Assembly (NCBI GenBank): GCA_900768125.1
Contig: CAAGBS010000058.1
Coordinates: 21,725-85,724 of the forward strand
Direction of reading: 5' to 3'
Origin: Oscillospiraceae bacterium
Lineage (GTDB): Bacteria > Bacillota > Clostridia > Oscillospirales > Ruminococcaceae
DNA length: 64,000 nt
Of this stretch, positions 51,040 through 59,741 are shown piece by piece; position 1 is the stretch's first letter; every line of letters starts with the position of its first letter. The notes beneath the pieces were generated by a model, which saw only the letters and a program-made list of their open reading frames with translations, did not search any database and had not been told where the DNA came from. A program made the translations under genes and the position numbers.

Positions 51040-51216
51040 TCAAACCTCTTCAACCTTTACAAGGTGAGCGATAGTCTTGATTTTACCCTTAGTAGCCGCG
51101 TTGTCGGGCTGGGTAGTCTCAGAATTCATCTTGCGCAGTCCAAGGGAATACGCAGTGGCGATCTGATTCTTCTTGCAGCTGTTTAAAGAGCGTACAAGTG
51201 TGATTTTAAGAGCCAT
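51040..51216 (-). CDS. rpmD: Ribosomal protein L30
   Basis: 58 residues. Seen: ALKITLVRSLNSCKKNQIAT and KGKIKTIAHLVKVEE, the single short domain of bacterial L30. AAAGGAAGAATAAC precedes ATG. Sits between rpsE and rplO as usual. Confidence 0.96.
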   Translation of the reverse strand: MALKITLVRSLNSCKKNQIATAYSLGLRKMNSETTQPDNAATKGKIKTIAHLVKVEEV

Positions 51217-51238
51217 GTTATTCTTCCTTTCGTACTGC

Positions 51239-51739
51239 TTAGCCTACAATTTCCTTAACGGTCTTGCCTCTGAGAGCAGCAACTTCCTCTGCGGTTCTGA
51301 GCGAAGTCAGACCCTCCATTGTTGCGCGAACAACGTTGCAGGGGTTGTTGGAACGCAGGGACTTTGTACGAATATTCTTGATGCCAGCCATCTCGATGAC
51401 TGCACGTACGGGGCCGCCTGCGATAACGCCGGTACCCTCGGGAGCCGGACGCATCAGAACTGCGCCTGCACCGAACTTACCAGTAACCTCGTGGGGAATG
51501 GTGGTTCCCTTGAGGGCGATCTTGTGAAGATTCTTCTTAGCGTCCTCGAGACCCTTGCGGATAGCGTCCGGAACTTCGTTGGATTTGCCCATGCCGAAGC
51601 CTACAACGCCGTTGCCGTCGCCGACAACTACCAGAGCGGAGAACTTCATGATACGTCCGCCCTTAACGGTCTTGGAAACGCGGTTTATAGCAACAACCTT
51701 TTCGTTGAGCTCGTAATTGTTTGCGTCTAAAAGTGCCAA
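51239..51739 (-). CDS. rpsE: Ribosomal protein S5
   Basis: 166 residues. Seen: the dsRBD-like N-domain with VVAINRVSKTVKGGRIMKFS near 15-34 and the C-domain with IKNIRTKSLRSNNPCNVVRA. Start is TTG 51739 with AAGGAGGG about 10 nt upstream; no ATG is available nearby. Important for translational accuracy. Confidence 0.96.
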   Translation of the reverse strand: MALLDANNYELNEKVVAINRVSKTVKGGRIMKFSALVVVGDGNGVVGFGMGKSNEVPDAIRKGLEDAKKNLHKIALKGTTIPHEVTGKFGAGAVLMRPAPEGTGVIAGGPVRAVIEMAGIKNIRTKSLRSNNPCNVVRATMEGLTSLRTAEEVAALRGKTVKEIVG

Positions 51740-51756
51740 GTCTGTGTCCCTCCTTA

Positions 51757-52116
51757 TTAGAAATTAAGTCCGCCTTCTCTTGCGCCTTCAGCGAGAGCAG
51801 CCACTCTGCCGTGGTATACATAACCGCCTCTGTCGAAAACGACATCAGTGATACCAGCAGCCTTAGCCTTCTCGGCGATCATCTGGCCGACCTTCTTAGC
51901 AGCCTCAACATTGCCGCCGAAGCCCTCGAAGCCCTTCTCGGTGGAAGAAGCAGCTGCAAGTGTAACGCCCTTTACGTCGTCAATGACCTGAGCGTAAATG
52001 TGCTGAGAAGAACGGAAAACGTTAAGACGCGGGCACTCTGCGGTACCGGTGATCTTAGAACGAACACGCTTGTGACGGCGGATTCTGCTCTTGTTCTTGT
52101 CGATAATTTTAACCAT
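51757..52116 (-). CDS. rplR: Ribosomal protein L18
   Basis: 119 residues. Seen: RIRRHKRVRSKITGTAECPR near 11-30 and the C-terminal FDRGGYVYHGRVAALAEGAR, both diagnostic. Binds 5S rRNA with L5. Close to rpsE (17 nt). Confidence 0.97.
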   Translation of the reverse strand: MVKIIDKNKSRIRRHKRVRSKITGTAECPRLNVFRSSQHIYAQVIDDVKGVTLAAASSTEKGFEGFGGNVEAAKKVGQMIAEKAKAAGITDVVFDRGGYVYHGRVAALAEGAREGGLNF

Positions 52117-52143
52117 TTATTTTCAGTCCTTTCGTTGTGGGAA

Positions 52144-52689
52144 TTACTTCTTACCCTTACCTGCTTTACCTTCCTTGCGGCGGATAACTTCGTTTGCATA
52201 CTTGATGCCCTTGCCCTTGTAAGGCTCAGGAGGACGCTTGCCTCTGATCTCAGAAGCGATCTGACCTACCTTCTGCTTGTCGATACCCTTTACGATGATG
52301 GTGTTGGGATCCGGAACATCGAGGGTGATATCGTCGGAGTCAGAAACTGTAACGGGGTGAGAGAAACCGAGGGTCAGAGTAACGGTCTTGCCGCTCTTCT
52401 GGCATCTGTAACCTACGCCGTTGATCTTCAGCTCCTTGGAGAAGCCGTGCATAACACCCTCGACCATGTTGTGGATAAGGGTTCTTGTCAGACCGTGGAG
52501 GGACTTGCTGATGTTCTCCTCGTCAGGACGCTCAACGATTATCTCGTCGCCCTGCTTGGAGATCTTCATAAGGTGATTGAATTCCTTGGTGAGGGTGCCC
52601 TTGGGACCCTTAACTGTAACTACGGAGCCGTCGATATTAACTTCCACACCTGCGGGAATAGCAACGGGCTTCTTACCAATTCTTGACAT
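52144..52689 (-). CDS. rplF: Ribosomal protein L6
   Basis: 181 residues. Seen: MSRIGKKPVAIPAGVEV at the start and the L6 signature PEPYKGKGIKYANEVIRRKE near 155-174. Two repeated alpha/beta domains, normal length. Confidence 0.98.
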   Translation of the reverse strand: MSRIGKKPVAIPAGVEVNIDGSVVTVKGPKGTLTKEFNHLMKISKQGDEIIVERPDEENISKSLHGLTRTLIHNMVEGVMHGFSKELKINGVGYRCQKSGKTVTLTLGFSHPVTVSDSDDITLDVPDPNTIIVKGIDKQKVGQIASEIRGKRPPEPYKGKGIKYANEVIRRKEGKAGKGKK

Positions 52690-52703
52690 ATTACTATTCC
52701 TCC

Positions 52704-53102
52704 TTACCAGATGAACGCAAGGACTTCGCCGCCGACATTGAGCTCGCGAGCCTTCTTGTCAGTCATGATGCCCTTGGAAGTGGACACGATAGCGATACCG
52801 AGGCCCTTCATTACCTTAGGCATATCCTTGCAGTTAGAGTAGATTCTCAGACCGGGCTTGGAAACACGGCGGAGGCCGGTGATTACCTGAGCTCTAGTGT
52901 CTGTGTACTTGAGATTGACTCTGATGATGCCCTGCTTCTTGTCGTCGATAACCTTGAAGCTCTTGATGTAGCCCTCGTCCTGAAGGATCTGAGCTATCTG
53001 CTTCTTGAGGTTTGAAGCGGGGATGTCAACAGAGGCGTGCTTCGCTGAGTTTGCGTTACGGATTCTCGTAAGCATATCTGCGATGGTATCAGTGATCTGC
53101 AT
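52704..53102 (-). CDS. rpsH: Ribosomal protein S8
   Basis: 132 residues. Seen: IADMLTRIRNANSAKHASVD near 6-25 and C-terminal STSKGIMTDKKARELNVGGE. Binds 16S rRNA helix 21 and in other bacteria represses the spc operon. A 168-nt structured spacer precedes it. Confidence 0.98.
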   Translation of the reverse strand: MQITDTIADMLTRIRNANSAKHASVDIPASNLKKQIAQILQDEGYIKSFKVIDDKKQGIIRVNLKYTDTRAQVITGLRRVSKPGLRIYSNCKDMPKVMKGLGIAIVSTSKGIMTDKKARELNVGGEVLAFIW

Positions 53103-53270
53103 TCGTTTACCTCCTATACGAAAGCCGTTACGGAACCGAATTGTCCGTCGTACTTACATGATTGCTCCTTATCGGAGCTGATATTTAAGCCGGACTTTTA
53201 TTGAAACAAAACCCGTCCGGCGAGGGAACAAATTGTGATGGAACTGATTTGATCGACGTTCCTGTGGTTA
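53103..53270 (-). other. Structured spacer between rpsN and rpsH
   Basis: 168 nt without a gene. On the minus strand it holds a 7-bp stem GCCGGAC / GTCCGGC (53189-53221, 19-base loop) and a second hairpin from AGCTCC / GGAGC (about 53165-53179). No T run. Possibly an autoregulation or processing site. Confidence 0.5.
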
Positions 53271-53456
53271 TTACCAGCTTGCCTTCTTCACGCCAGGGAT
53301 CTGACCCTTGTAAGCAAGCTCTCTGAAGCAGATTCTGCAGATGCCGAACTTACGCATATAAGAATGGGGTCTGCCGCAGATCTTGCATCTGTTATAGGCG
53401 CGAGTGGAAAATTTCGGCGCTCTCTGCTGCTTAGCTATCATTGACTTCTTAGCCAT
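53271..53456 (-). CDS. rpsN: Ribosomal protein S14, zinc type
   Basis: 61 residues. Seen: CKICGRPHSYMRKFGICRIC, the four-cysteine zinc ribbon (Cys24, 27, 40, 43), and ending GVKKASW. The short Zn form is usual in Gram-positive bacteria. Between rplE and rpsH. Confidence 0.98.
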   Translation of the reverse strand: MAKKSMIAKQQRAPKFSTRAYNRCKICGRPHSYMRKFGICRICFRELAYKGQIPGVKKASW

Positions 53457-53476
53457 AAGTTTTCCTTCGTCCTTTC

Positions 53477-54016
53477 TTACTTCTCAAAAGGAGCGCCCAT
53501 CAGGGTGAGCAGCTCTCTTGCTTCCTCATCAGTCTTTGCAGTGGTTACAAAGTTGATGTCCATACCGCGTGTAGCCTCGATCTTGTCGAAGTCGATCTCC
53601 GGGAAGATGATCTGCTCCTTCAGACCGAAAGAGTAGTTACCTCTGCCGTCGAAGGAATTAGCGTTGATACCTCTGAAGTCGCGTACACGGGGGAGAGCAA
53701 CGTTAAAGAGTCTGTCGAGGAACTCGTACATGATCTCGCCTCTCAGTGTTACCTTAACACCGATTACCTGACCCTCTCTGAGCTTGAAGTTAGCGACTGC
53801 CTTCTTGGAACGGCACTCAACCGGCTTCTGACCAGTGATCTGAGCAAGCTCAGACATAACGTTCTCGATGATCTTGTGATTTTCCTTTGCCTCGCCGCAA
53901 GCAACGTTTACAACGATCTTGTCAAGCTTCGGGATCTGCATAACAGACTTGTAGCCGAACTTCTTGAAGAGCGCGGGGGCAACGGTTTCCTTGTAGAAAT
54001 CCTTCATTCTTGCCAT
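53477..54016 (-). CDS. rplE: Ribosomal protein L5
   Basis: 179 residues, the normal length. Seen: KVVVNVACG-like KIVVNVACGEAKENHKIIEN near 33-52 and GRGNYSFGLKEQIIFPEIDF near 130-149. Start is ATG 54016, 8 nt after AGGAG; the frame runs on upstream to 54061 but without a site. Binds 5S rRNA. Confidence 0.97.
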   Translation of the reverse strand: MARMKDFYKETVAPALFKKFGYKSVMQIPKLDKIVVNVACGEAKENHKIIENVMSELAQITGQKPVECRSKKAVANFKLREGQVIGVKVTLRGEIMYEFLDRLFNVALPRVRDFRGINANSFDGRGNYSFGLKEQIIFPEIDFDKIEATRGMDINFVTTAKTDEEARELLTLMGAPFEK

Positions 54017-54101
54017 ATCAATACTCCTATCTGACAGCCGGATTTTAATGCTCCGCTCCAACGAGGGAGCATTCCTTGTATCCGACCGATCTCAGGCAAT
54101 A

Positions 54102-54422
54102 TCAGTACTTGAGCTCTGCGCCGCAGTGCTTGCAAACTCTGATCTTCTTGCCATCCTCAATCTTGTGAGCGACTCTTGTAAGCTTGTCGCACTTGGGGCA
54201 AACGAGCTGTACCTTAGATGCGTAAAGCGCACCCTCAGCCTGAACTCTGCCGCCGAGCTGACCGGCCTGCTTGGGCTTAACGTGCTTTGTTACCATGTTA
54301 ACGCCTTCAACAATGACCTTGTTCTCCTTGGCGGAAACGGTAACTACCTTGCCCTGCTTGCCCTTATCAGCGCCGCTGATAACCTGAACCTTATCACCGG
54401 TTTTAATATTTAAGCTATTCAT
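54102..54422 (-). CDS. rplX: Ribosomal protein L24
   Basis: 106 residues. Seen: KOW motif with TGDKVQVISGADKGKQGKV near 7-25, and a C-terminal zinc-ribbon-like CPKC ... CKHC pattern (Cys79, 82, 96, 99). One of the first assembly proteins of the large subunit. Confidence 0.97.
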   Translation of the reverse strand: MNSLNIKTGDKVQVISGADKGKQGKVVTVSAKENKVIVEGVNMVTKHVKPKQAGQLGGRVQAEGALYASKVQLVCPKCDKLTRVAHKIEDGKKIRVCKHCGAELKY

Positions 54423-54438
54423 AATCGGCAGGTCCTCC

Positions 54439-54807
54439 TTAAAGTACTTCGGGAGCGAGGGACAGGATCTTTGTGAAGTCCTTGTCGCGCAGCTCTCTTG
54501 CTACCGGCCCAAAAATACGAGTTCCCTTCGGATTTTTGTCCTCCTTGATGATAACCGCTGCGTTTTCATCGAAGCGGATATATGTTCCGTCGTCACGTCT
54601 GAGACCCTTTGCGGAACGAACGACAACGCACTTAACTACGTCGCCCTTCTTTACAACGCCGCCGGGTGTAGCTTTTCTGACGGAAGCAATGATTACGTCG
54701 CCGATATTCGCATACTTTCTGCGGGTACCGCCGAGCACTCTGATACACATAAGCTCCTTGGCGCCGGTGTTGTCAGCGACCTTGAGCAGTGTCTGCATCT
54801 GGATCAT
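54439..54807 (-). CDS. rplN: Ribosomal protein L14
   Basis: 122 residues. Seen: LLKVADNTGAKELMCIRVLG near 7-26 and GTRIFGPVARELRDKDFTKI near 95-114. Five-stranded barrel protein at the subunit interface. Normal length. Confidence 0.98.
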   Translation of the reverse strand: MIQMQTLLKVADNTGAKELMCIRVLGGTRRKYANIGDVIIASVRKATPGGVVKKGDVVKCVVVRSAKGLRRDDGTYIRFDENAAVIIKEDKNPKGTRIFGPVARELRDKDFTKILSLAPEVL

Positions 54808-54830
54808 GTTATGCTACTCCTTTCGTAGAA

Positions 54831-55085
54831 TTACTTAGCGCGCTCGATGACGTTAACAAGGCGCCATCTCTTATCCTTGGAAAGGGGGCGAGTCTCCATG
54901 ATCTCAACTCTGTCGCCTATTCCGCATGTGTTCTGTTCATCATGAGCCTTCAGCTTGATTGTGCGCTTCACGATCTTCTTGTAAAGAGGATGACGAACGT
55001 TGTCCTCGATGGCTACGACGATAGTCTTGTCCATCTTATTGCTTACTACTCTACCAATTCTGGTCTTTCTTAAAGCTCTTTCCAT
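54831..55085 (-). CDS. rpsQ: Ribosomal protein S17
   Basis: 84 residues. Seen: RKTRIGRVVSNKMDKTIVVA near 5-24 and GDRVEIMETRPLSKDKRWRL near 57-76, the OB-fold signature of S17. Confidence 0.98.
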   Translation of the reverse strand: MERALRKTRIGRVVSNKMDKTIVVAIEDNVRHPLYKKIVKRTIKLKAHDEQNTCGIGDRVEIMETRPLSKDKRWRLVNVIERAK

Positions 55086-55107
55086 GTTTAGTTCTTATCC
55101 TCCTTCC

Positions 55108-55308
55108 TTAATTGTTTGCCGCGATCTCACGCTGACGCTGAATGGTCTTGATGCGTGCGATGTCCTTCTTGACAGCCTTGATTCTTGTGGGGTTGTCGAG
55201 CTGGTTAACGGCAAGCTGGAAGCGCAGGTTGAAAAGCTCCTGCTTGAGTTCAGCGAGCTTAGTGTCGAGCTCTGTCTCCGAGAGATATACCAGTTCTGAA
55301 GCCTTCAT
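55108..55308 (-). CDS. rpmC: Ribosomal protein L29
   Basis: 66 residues, two-helix protein. Seen: LKQELFNLRFQLAVNQLDNP near 22-41 and the basic KKDIARIKTIQRQREIA. Start overlaps the rplP stop by one base. Docking site for trigger factor and SRP, with L23. Confidence 0.97.
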   Translation of the reverse strand: MKASELVYLSETELDTKLAELKQELFNLRFQLAVNQLDNPTRIKAVKKDIARIKTIQRQREIAANN

Positions 55309-55730
55309 TAAAGCTCACCTCCGTCTTCCTTCTTAACAAACTTGCACTTGATCGGGAGTTTGTGCATTGCAAGACGCATAGCCTCGCGTGCAGTCTCCTC
55401 GGGAACGCCGGCGATCTCAAACATAACTCTGCCGGGCTTTACAACAGCTACCCAGTACTCAGGAGCGCCCTTACCGGAACCCATTCGAACTCCCAGGGGC
55501 TTATCAGTTACGGGCTTGTCGGGGAATATCTTGATCCATACCTGACCGCCACGCTTGATGTAACGAGTCATTGCGATACGGGCAGCCTCGATCTGATTGG
55601 ACTTGATCCATGCGGCCTCAAGTGCCTGCAGGCCATACTCACCGTTAGATACCTTGTTGCCTCTTGTGGCGATACCGGTACGGCGGCCTCTCTGTACTCT
55701 TCTGTACTTTACTCTCTTAGGAAGCAGCAT
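55308..55730 (-). CDS. rplP: Ribosomal protein L16
   Basis: 140 residues. Seen: MLLPKRVKYRRVQRGRRTG at the start and RMGSGKGAPEYWVAVVKPGR near 81-100, a highly conserved segment near the A site. Overlaps neighbours on both sides by one base. Confidence 0.98.
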   Translation of the reverse strand: MLLPKRVKYRRVQRGRRTGIATRGNKVSNGEYGLQALEAAWIKSNQIEAARIAMTRYIKRGGQVWIKIFPDKPVTDKPLGVRMGSGKGAPEYWVAVVKPGRVMFEIAGVPEETAREAMRLAMHKLPIKCKFVKKEDGGEL

Positions 55731-56488
55731 TAGTCGTTACCCCCTTCTCTTCTAGGTGCTCTTTCTCTGCGAGGACGTCTGTCGTCGCGGCCTCTGCCAT
55801 TGTTTCTGTCGTCGCGTCTGCGTCTGTCGGGTCTCTCTGCTCTCTGAACAGGAAGCTCGCCCTTGAGGACTTCGCCCTTGTAGATCCAAACCTTAACGCC
55901 GATAACGCCGTAAGTTGTGTTTGCTCTTGCTACGCCGTAGTCGATGTCGGCACGGAGAGTCTGAAGCGGGATTGTGCCCTCGTGATAGCTCTCAGTACGA
56001 GCGATCTCGGCGCCGCCCAGACGGCCAGCTACCATGGTCTTGATACCCTTAGCGCCGGACTTCATAGTTCTGCCGATAACGGACTTCATAGCGCGTCTGA
56101 AGGAAACACGGCCCTCGAGCTGCTGCGCGATGTTCTCTGCAACGAGCTGAGCGTTCATATCGGGGTTCTTTACCTCGATGATCTTGATGTCTACCTTCTT
56201 GCCGGTGAACTTCTCCATCTCAGCCTTGAGCTTGTCTACCTCTGCGCCCTTAGCGCCGATAACCATACCGGGCTTTGCGCAGGAGATGCAGATAGTTACC
56301 TTATCGCCGGATCTCTCGATCTCGATCGAGGGAACGCCAGCCTTGTAAAGCTTCTTCTTCAGAAGCTCACGGATCTTATAGTCTTCAACCAGTGTGTCAC
56401 CGAAGGTTGCCTTGCTCGCGAACCAGCGAGAATCCCAATCCTTGATTACACCCACTCTGAGACCATGTGGATTAACCTTCTGTCCCAT
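55730..56488 (-). CDS. rpsC: Ribosomal protein S3 with extended basic C-terminus
   Basis: 252 residues; most S3 proteins are about 210-230. Seen: MGQKVNPHGLRVGVIKDWDS, a KH domain (about 40-110), and a C-terminal domain ending VWIYKGEVLKGELPV. The extra tail (about 218-252) is almost only Arg, Asp, Asn and Gly (RRRRDDRNNGRGRDDRRPRR), an Arg-rich RNA-binding-like extension. Confidence 0.97.
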   Translation of the reverse strand: MGQKVNPHGLRVGVIKDWDSRWFASKATFGDTLVEDYKIRELLKKKLYKAGVPSIEIERSGDKVTICISCAKPGMVIGAKGAEVDKLKAEMEKFTGKKVDIKIIEVKNPDMNAQLVAENIAQQLEGRVSFRRAMKSVIGRTMKSGAKGIKTMVAGRLGGAEIARTESYHEGTIPLQTLRADIDYGVARANTTYGVIGVKVWIYKGEVLKGELPVQRAERPDRRRRDDRNNGRGRDDRRPRRERAPRREGGND

Positions 56489-56502
56489 TGTAATTCTCCT
56501 CC

Positions 56503-56838
56503 TTATTCCGCTTCTTTAACAACCAGCACGATGTTGGACGTTCTCTTGAGAATCCTGTGAGCGCGTCCGTGATCCTTCGGTCTGATACGCTTGAGTGTTA
56601 CGCCTGCGCCTACGAATGCTTCGGAAACGTAAAGGCGGCTCGTGTCCATGTTGTGATTGTTCTCTGCGTTTGCAACAGCGGACTTCAGGAGCTTCTCGAG
56701 AGGCTCACAAGCGGACTTGGGGGTGTTCTTGAGAGTTGCGAATGCGATTTCAACAGGCTTGTTTCTGATGAGGTCGAGAACTATGCCGACCTTTCTCGGA
56801 GAAATGCGGACCTGTCTGAGTTCAGCTCTAGCTTCCAT
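56503..56838 (-). CDS. rplV: Ribosomal protein L22
   Basis: 111 residues. Seen: VRISPRKVGIVLDLIRNKPV near 10-29 and the tunnel loop region with RIRPKDHGRAHRILKRTSNI. Its beta-hairpin lines the exit tunnel, where macrolide-resistance changes arise in other species. Normal length. Confidence 0.98.
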   Translation of the reverse strand: MEARAELRQVRISPRKVGIVLDLIRNKPVEIAFATLKNTPKSACEPLEKLLKSAVANAENNHNMDTSRLYVSEAFVGAGVTLKRIRPKDHGRAHRILKRTSNIVLVVKEAE

Positions 56839-56850
56839 TATTTCTCCTCC

Positions 56851-57129
56851 TTACTTCTTGCCTGTGGTCTTGCTTCCAACGTGACCCTTGAAGGTTCTGG
56901 TGGGAGCGAACTCACCGAGCTTGTGGCCGACCATATCCTCGGTAACGTATACCGGAACATGCTTTCTGCCGTCGTGAACTGCGAATGTGTGACCTACGAA
57001 GTCAGGGAATATTGTAGAGGAACGGCTCCATGTCTTGAGAACCTTCTTCTCTCCTGCTTCGTTCATTGCCAGAACTCTCTTGTAGAGAGCTTCCTGGACG
57101 TAAGGTCCCTTTTTAATACTTCTTCCCAT
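56851..57129 (-). CDS. rpsS: Ribosomal protein S19
   Basis: 92 residues. Seen: MGRSIKKGPYVQEALYKRV and the RSSTIFPDFVGHTFAVHDGR segment near 36-55. Head protein that contacts S13. Preceded by GAAAGGAATTATTTAGAC. Confidence 0.98.
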   Translation of the reverse strand: MGRSIKKGPYVQEALYKRVLAMNEAGEKKVLKTWSRSSTIFPDFVGHTFAVHDGRKHVPVYVTEDMVGHKLGEFAPTRTFKGHVGSKTTGKK

Positions 57130-57310
57130 GTCTAAATAATTCCTTTCAAGTTTAGCTGCAAGTTAATGAGCAGCGGCACTCGCCGATGACGTTTTACGCA
57201 CAACCTTATTAATGATGTGCAACGCTGTTCTTATTAACAGCAACTTTTGGGTTATGGTATCATGGCGCTTTCTCACCCTGCGCGGGGCAGGGGAGCAAAG
57301 CGAACCGGGA
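57130..57310 (-). other. Structured spacer between rplB and rpsS
   Basis: 181 nt without a gene. On the minus strand it has at least four short hairpins: CCTGC / GCAGG, CTGTT / AACAG, GCACA / TGTGC and GCTGC / GCAGC. Most joints in this operon are 0-30 nt, so the length and structure stand out. Confidence 0.5.
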
Positions 57311-58144
57311 TTACTTGGAGTTTCTTCTCTTAACGATGAACTTGTTAGAGGACTTCTTGGTGCTTCTGGTCTTGTAGCCAAGAGCGGGCTTGCCCCAAGG
57401 AGTTACAGGGCCGGGACGTCCAACAGGGGACTTACCCTCACCACCACCGTGCGGGTGGTCGTTCGGGTTCATTACGGAACCGCGAACAGTCGGGCGAACG
57501 CCGAGGTGACGGGTCCTACCAGCCTTACCGAGGTTAACGTTCTCGTGGTCGAGGTTAGAAACGGTACCGATGGAAGCCATGCAGTTGACTGCAACGTTTC
57601 TCAGCTCGCCGCTGGGAAGACGGATAAGAGCCATGCCGTTCTCCTTAGCCATGAGCTGAGCCATGTTACCAGCAGAACGAACCATCTGAGCGCCCTTACC
57701 GGGGTGCATCTCGATGTTGTGGATAACGGTACCAACAGGGATATCAGCCAGTGCAAGTGCGTTGCCGGGCTTGATATCAGCGTCGCTGCCTGCGCGAACG
57801 GTGTCGCCGACCTTCAGGCCGTCAGGAGCGATGATATATCTCTTCTCGCCGTCCTCATAGGTAACGAGCGCGATGAAAGCAGATCTGTTAGGATCGTACT
57901 CAAGAGTGGTAACAGTAGCGTTCATGCCCTGCTTGTCTCTCTTGAAGTCGATAACACGATACTTCTTTCTGTTGCCGCCGCCGATGTGTCTAACGGTGAT
58001 GCGACCGTAGCTGTTGCGGCCTGCGGTCTTCTTAACGGGCTCCAGAAGTGACTTTTCAGGAGCTACCTTTGATAAGCCGCTGTAATCAGTAACAGTCATG
58101 CCACGACGGCTGTTATTGACAGGCTTGTAATTCTTAATAGCCAT
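57311..58144 (-). CDS. rplB: Ribosomal protein L2
   Basis: 277 residues. Seen: the OB-fold and SH3-like domains, RSAGNMAQLMAKENGMALIR near 155-174 and GGGEGKSPVGRPGPVTPWGK near 230-249, containing the conserved His-to-catalytic-centre loop. Needed for peptidyl transfer and subunit joining. Confidence 0.98.
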   Translation of the reverse strand: MAIKNYKPVNNSRRGMTVTDYSGLSKVAPEKSLLEPVKKTAGRNSYGRITVRHIGGGNRKKYRVIDFKRDKQGMNATVTTLEYDPNRSAFIALVTYEDGEKRYIIAPDGLKVGDTVRAGSDADIKPGNALALADIPVGTVIHNIEMHPGKGAQMVRSAGNMAQLMAKENGMALIRLPSGELRNVAVNCMASIGTVSNLDHENVNLGKAGRTRHLGVRPTVRGSVMNPNDHPHGGGEGKSPVGRPGPVTPWGKPALGYKTRSTKKSSNKFIVKRRNSK

Positions 58145-58161
58145 TTCGTTTCACTCCTTAC

Positions 58162-58458
58162 TTAAATCATTCCGTCGAAGAACTCAATGGTCTTGGAGCC
58201 TTCTGCGAGGGTTACAACTGCCTTCTTCCAGTCGGAAGTGTAGCCGGCGGTTCTACCCATTCTCTTGAGTCTGCCGCGAACGGAGATGGTGTTCACCTTT
58301 GCTACCTTGACGCCCTTGAAGAGGGTCTCAACAGCCTTGGCGATCTCGATCTTGTTAGCGTCCTTGGCAACCTTGAAAGTGTACTTGCCGGAAGCAAGAG
58401 CCTCCATGCTGTGTTCTGTGATGATGGGCTTGATGATGATATCCTGAGCAGCCTTCAT
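58162..58458 (-). CDS. rplW: Ribosomal protein L23
   Basis: 98 residues. Seen: DIIIKPIITEHSMEALASGK near 6-25 and KVAKVNTISVRGRLKRMGRT near 50-69. Exit-tunnel protein that binds trigger factor. Overlaps rplD by one base. Confidence 0.98.
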   Translation of the reverse strand: MKAAQDIIIKPIITEHSMEALASGKYTFKVAKDANKIEIAKAVETLFKGVKVAKVNTISVRGRLKRMGRTAGYTSDWKKAVVTLAEGSKTIEFFDGMI

Positions 58459-59090
58459 TATGCGTACACCTCCTCAAGCTTTTCAACAGCACCCTTAACG
58501 ATAACGAACTTGTCGCAGTTAAGAATGTCATATACGTTGAGAGTGTTGACCTGAGTGGTCTTAACACCCTCGATGTTTGCAGCGGACTTGATAACCTTTG
58601 CGTCAACAGCGTCGAGAACGATGAGAGTCTTCTTCTCAGCCTCGAGAGCCTTGAGCATAGCTACCATTGTCTTGGTCTTGAACTCGTCGGTCTTGATAGC
58701 GTCAACTACTACCATCTCGTTTGCGCTTACCTTAGAGGTGAGAGCGGAGAGCATAGCCAGCTTCTTAACCTTCTTGTTCAGGGTGAATCTGTAAGAACGG
58801 GGCTTCGGGCCGAGAGCGATACCACCGTGTCTCCACTGGGGAGATCTTGTGGAACCCTGTCTTGCGTGACCGGTACCCTTCTGTCTCCAGGGCTTTCTGC
58901 CGCCGCCGCTTACCTCTGTTCTGGTAAGTGTGGACTGAGTACCCTGACGCTGATTTGCGAGGTAATTCACAACAGCGGAGTGCATAGCAGCCTTTGCGCC
59001 GTCGGTCAGCTCGATGCCGAATACGTTTTCGTTAAGCTCAAGCTCGGAAACGACCTTACCCGCCATATCTACAACATTGATCTTAGGCAT
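58458..59090 (-). CDS. rplD: Ribosomal protein L4
   Basis: 210 residues. Seen: the tunnel loop with GGGRKPWRQKGTGHARQGST near 66-85 and a Rossmann-like core. In Proteobacteria L4 also represses its own S10 operon through the leader; a structured leader is present here. Confidence 0.98.
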   Translation of the reverse strand: MPKINVVDMAGKVVSELELNENVFGIELTDGAKAAMHSAVVNYLANQRQGTQSTLTRTEVSGGGRKPWRQKGTGHARQGSTRSPQWRHGGIALGPKPRSYRFTLNKKVKKLAMLSALTSKVSANEMVVVDAIKTDEFKTKTMVAMLKALEAEKKTLIVLDAVDAKVIKSAANIEGVKTTQVNTLNVYDILNCDKFVIVKGAVEKLEEVYA

Positions 59091-59108
59091 AATTATCGTC
59101 CTCCTCCC

Positions 59109-59741
59109 TTATGCTTTAACTGCGTTGACGATGGTAACAACGCCGCCCTTAGGGCCGGGAACCGCGCCTCTAACAGCGATGAGGTTGTTTTCAGCGTCAA
59201 CCTTTACAACTACCAGGTTCTGAACAGTAACGTTCTCTGCGCCCATGTGACCTGCCATGCCCTTGCCCTTGAAGATTCTGGACGGGCTGGAGCAAGCGCC
59301 CATAGAGCCTGCCTGTCTTGCAACAGGACCAGAACCGTGGGTCTCCTTGAGTCTGTGCTGATTGTGGCGCTTGATCGCACCTGTGAAGCCCTTGCCCTTG
59401 CTTACGCCTGCAACGTCGATAACGTCGCCCTCAGCGAAAACGTCAGCCTTAAGAACATCGCCAACGTTTACTGCGCTGATGTCGTCCAGGCGGAACTCCT
59501 TGAGTGTTCTCTTGAACGCTACATCGTTCTTCTTGAAGTGGCCAGCCTCAGGCTTGTTAACGTGCTTGGGAGAAACATCTCCGAAGCCGAGCTGAACAGC
59601 CTCGTAGCCGTCGTTTTCAGTAGTCTTCTTCTGAACTACTACGCAGGGACCCGCTTCGATAACGGTAACGGGAACGACCTTGCCTGCCTCGTCGAAGATC
59701 TGAGTCATGCCGATCTTCTTGCCGATGATTGCCTTTGTCAT
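59109..59741 (-). CDS. rplC: Ribosomal protein L3
   Basis: 210 residues. Seen: MTKAIIGKKIGMTQIFDEAG at the start, GFTGAIKRHNQHRLKETHGS near 123-142 and GRVFKGKGMAGHMG-like RIFKGKGMAGHMGAENVTVQ. Start is ATG 59741, about 10 nt after AAAGGAGG; the frame extends upstream to 59798 without a site. Confidence 0.97.
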   Translation of the reverse strand: MTKAIIGKKIGMTQIFDEAGKVVPVTVIEAGPCVVVQKKTTENDGYEAVQLGFGDVSPKHVNKPEAGHFKKNDVAFKRTLKEFRLDDISAVNVGDVLKADVFAEGDVIDVAGVSKGKGFTGAIKRHNQHRLKETHGSGPVARQAGSMGACSSPSRIFKGKGMAGHMGAENVTVQNLVVVKVDAENNLIAVRGAVPGPKGGVVTIVNAVKA

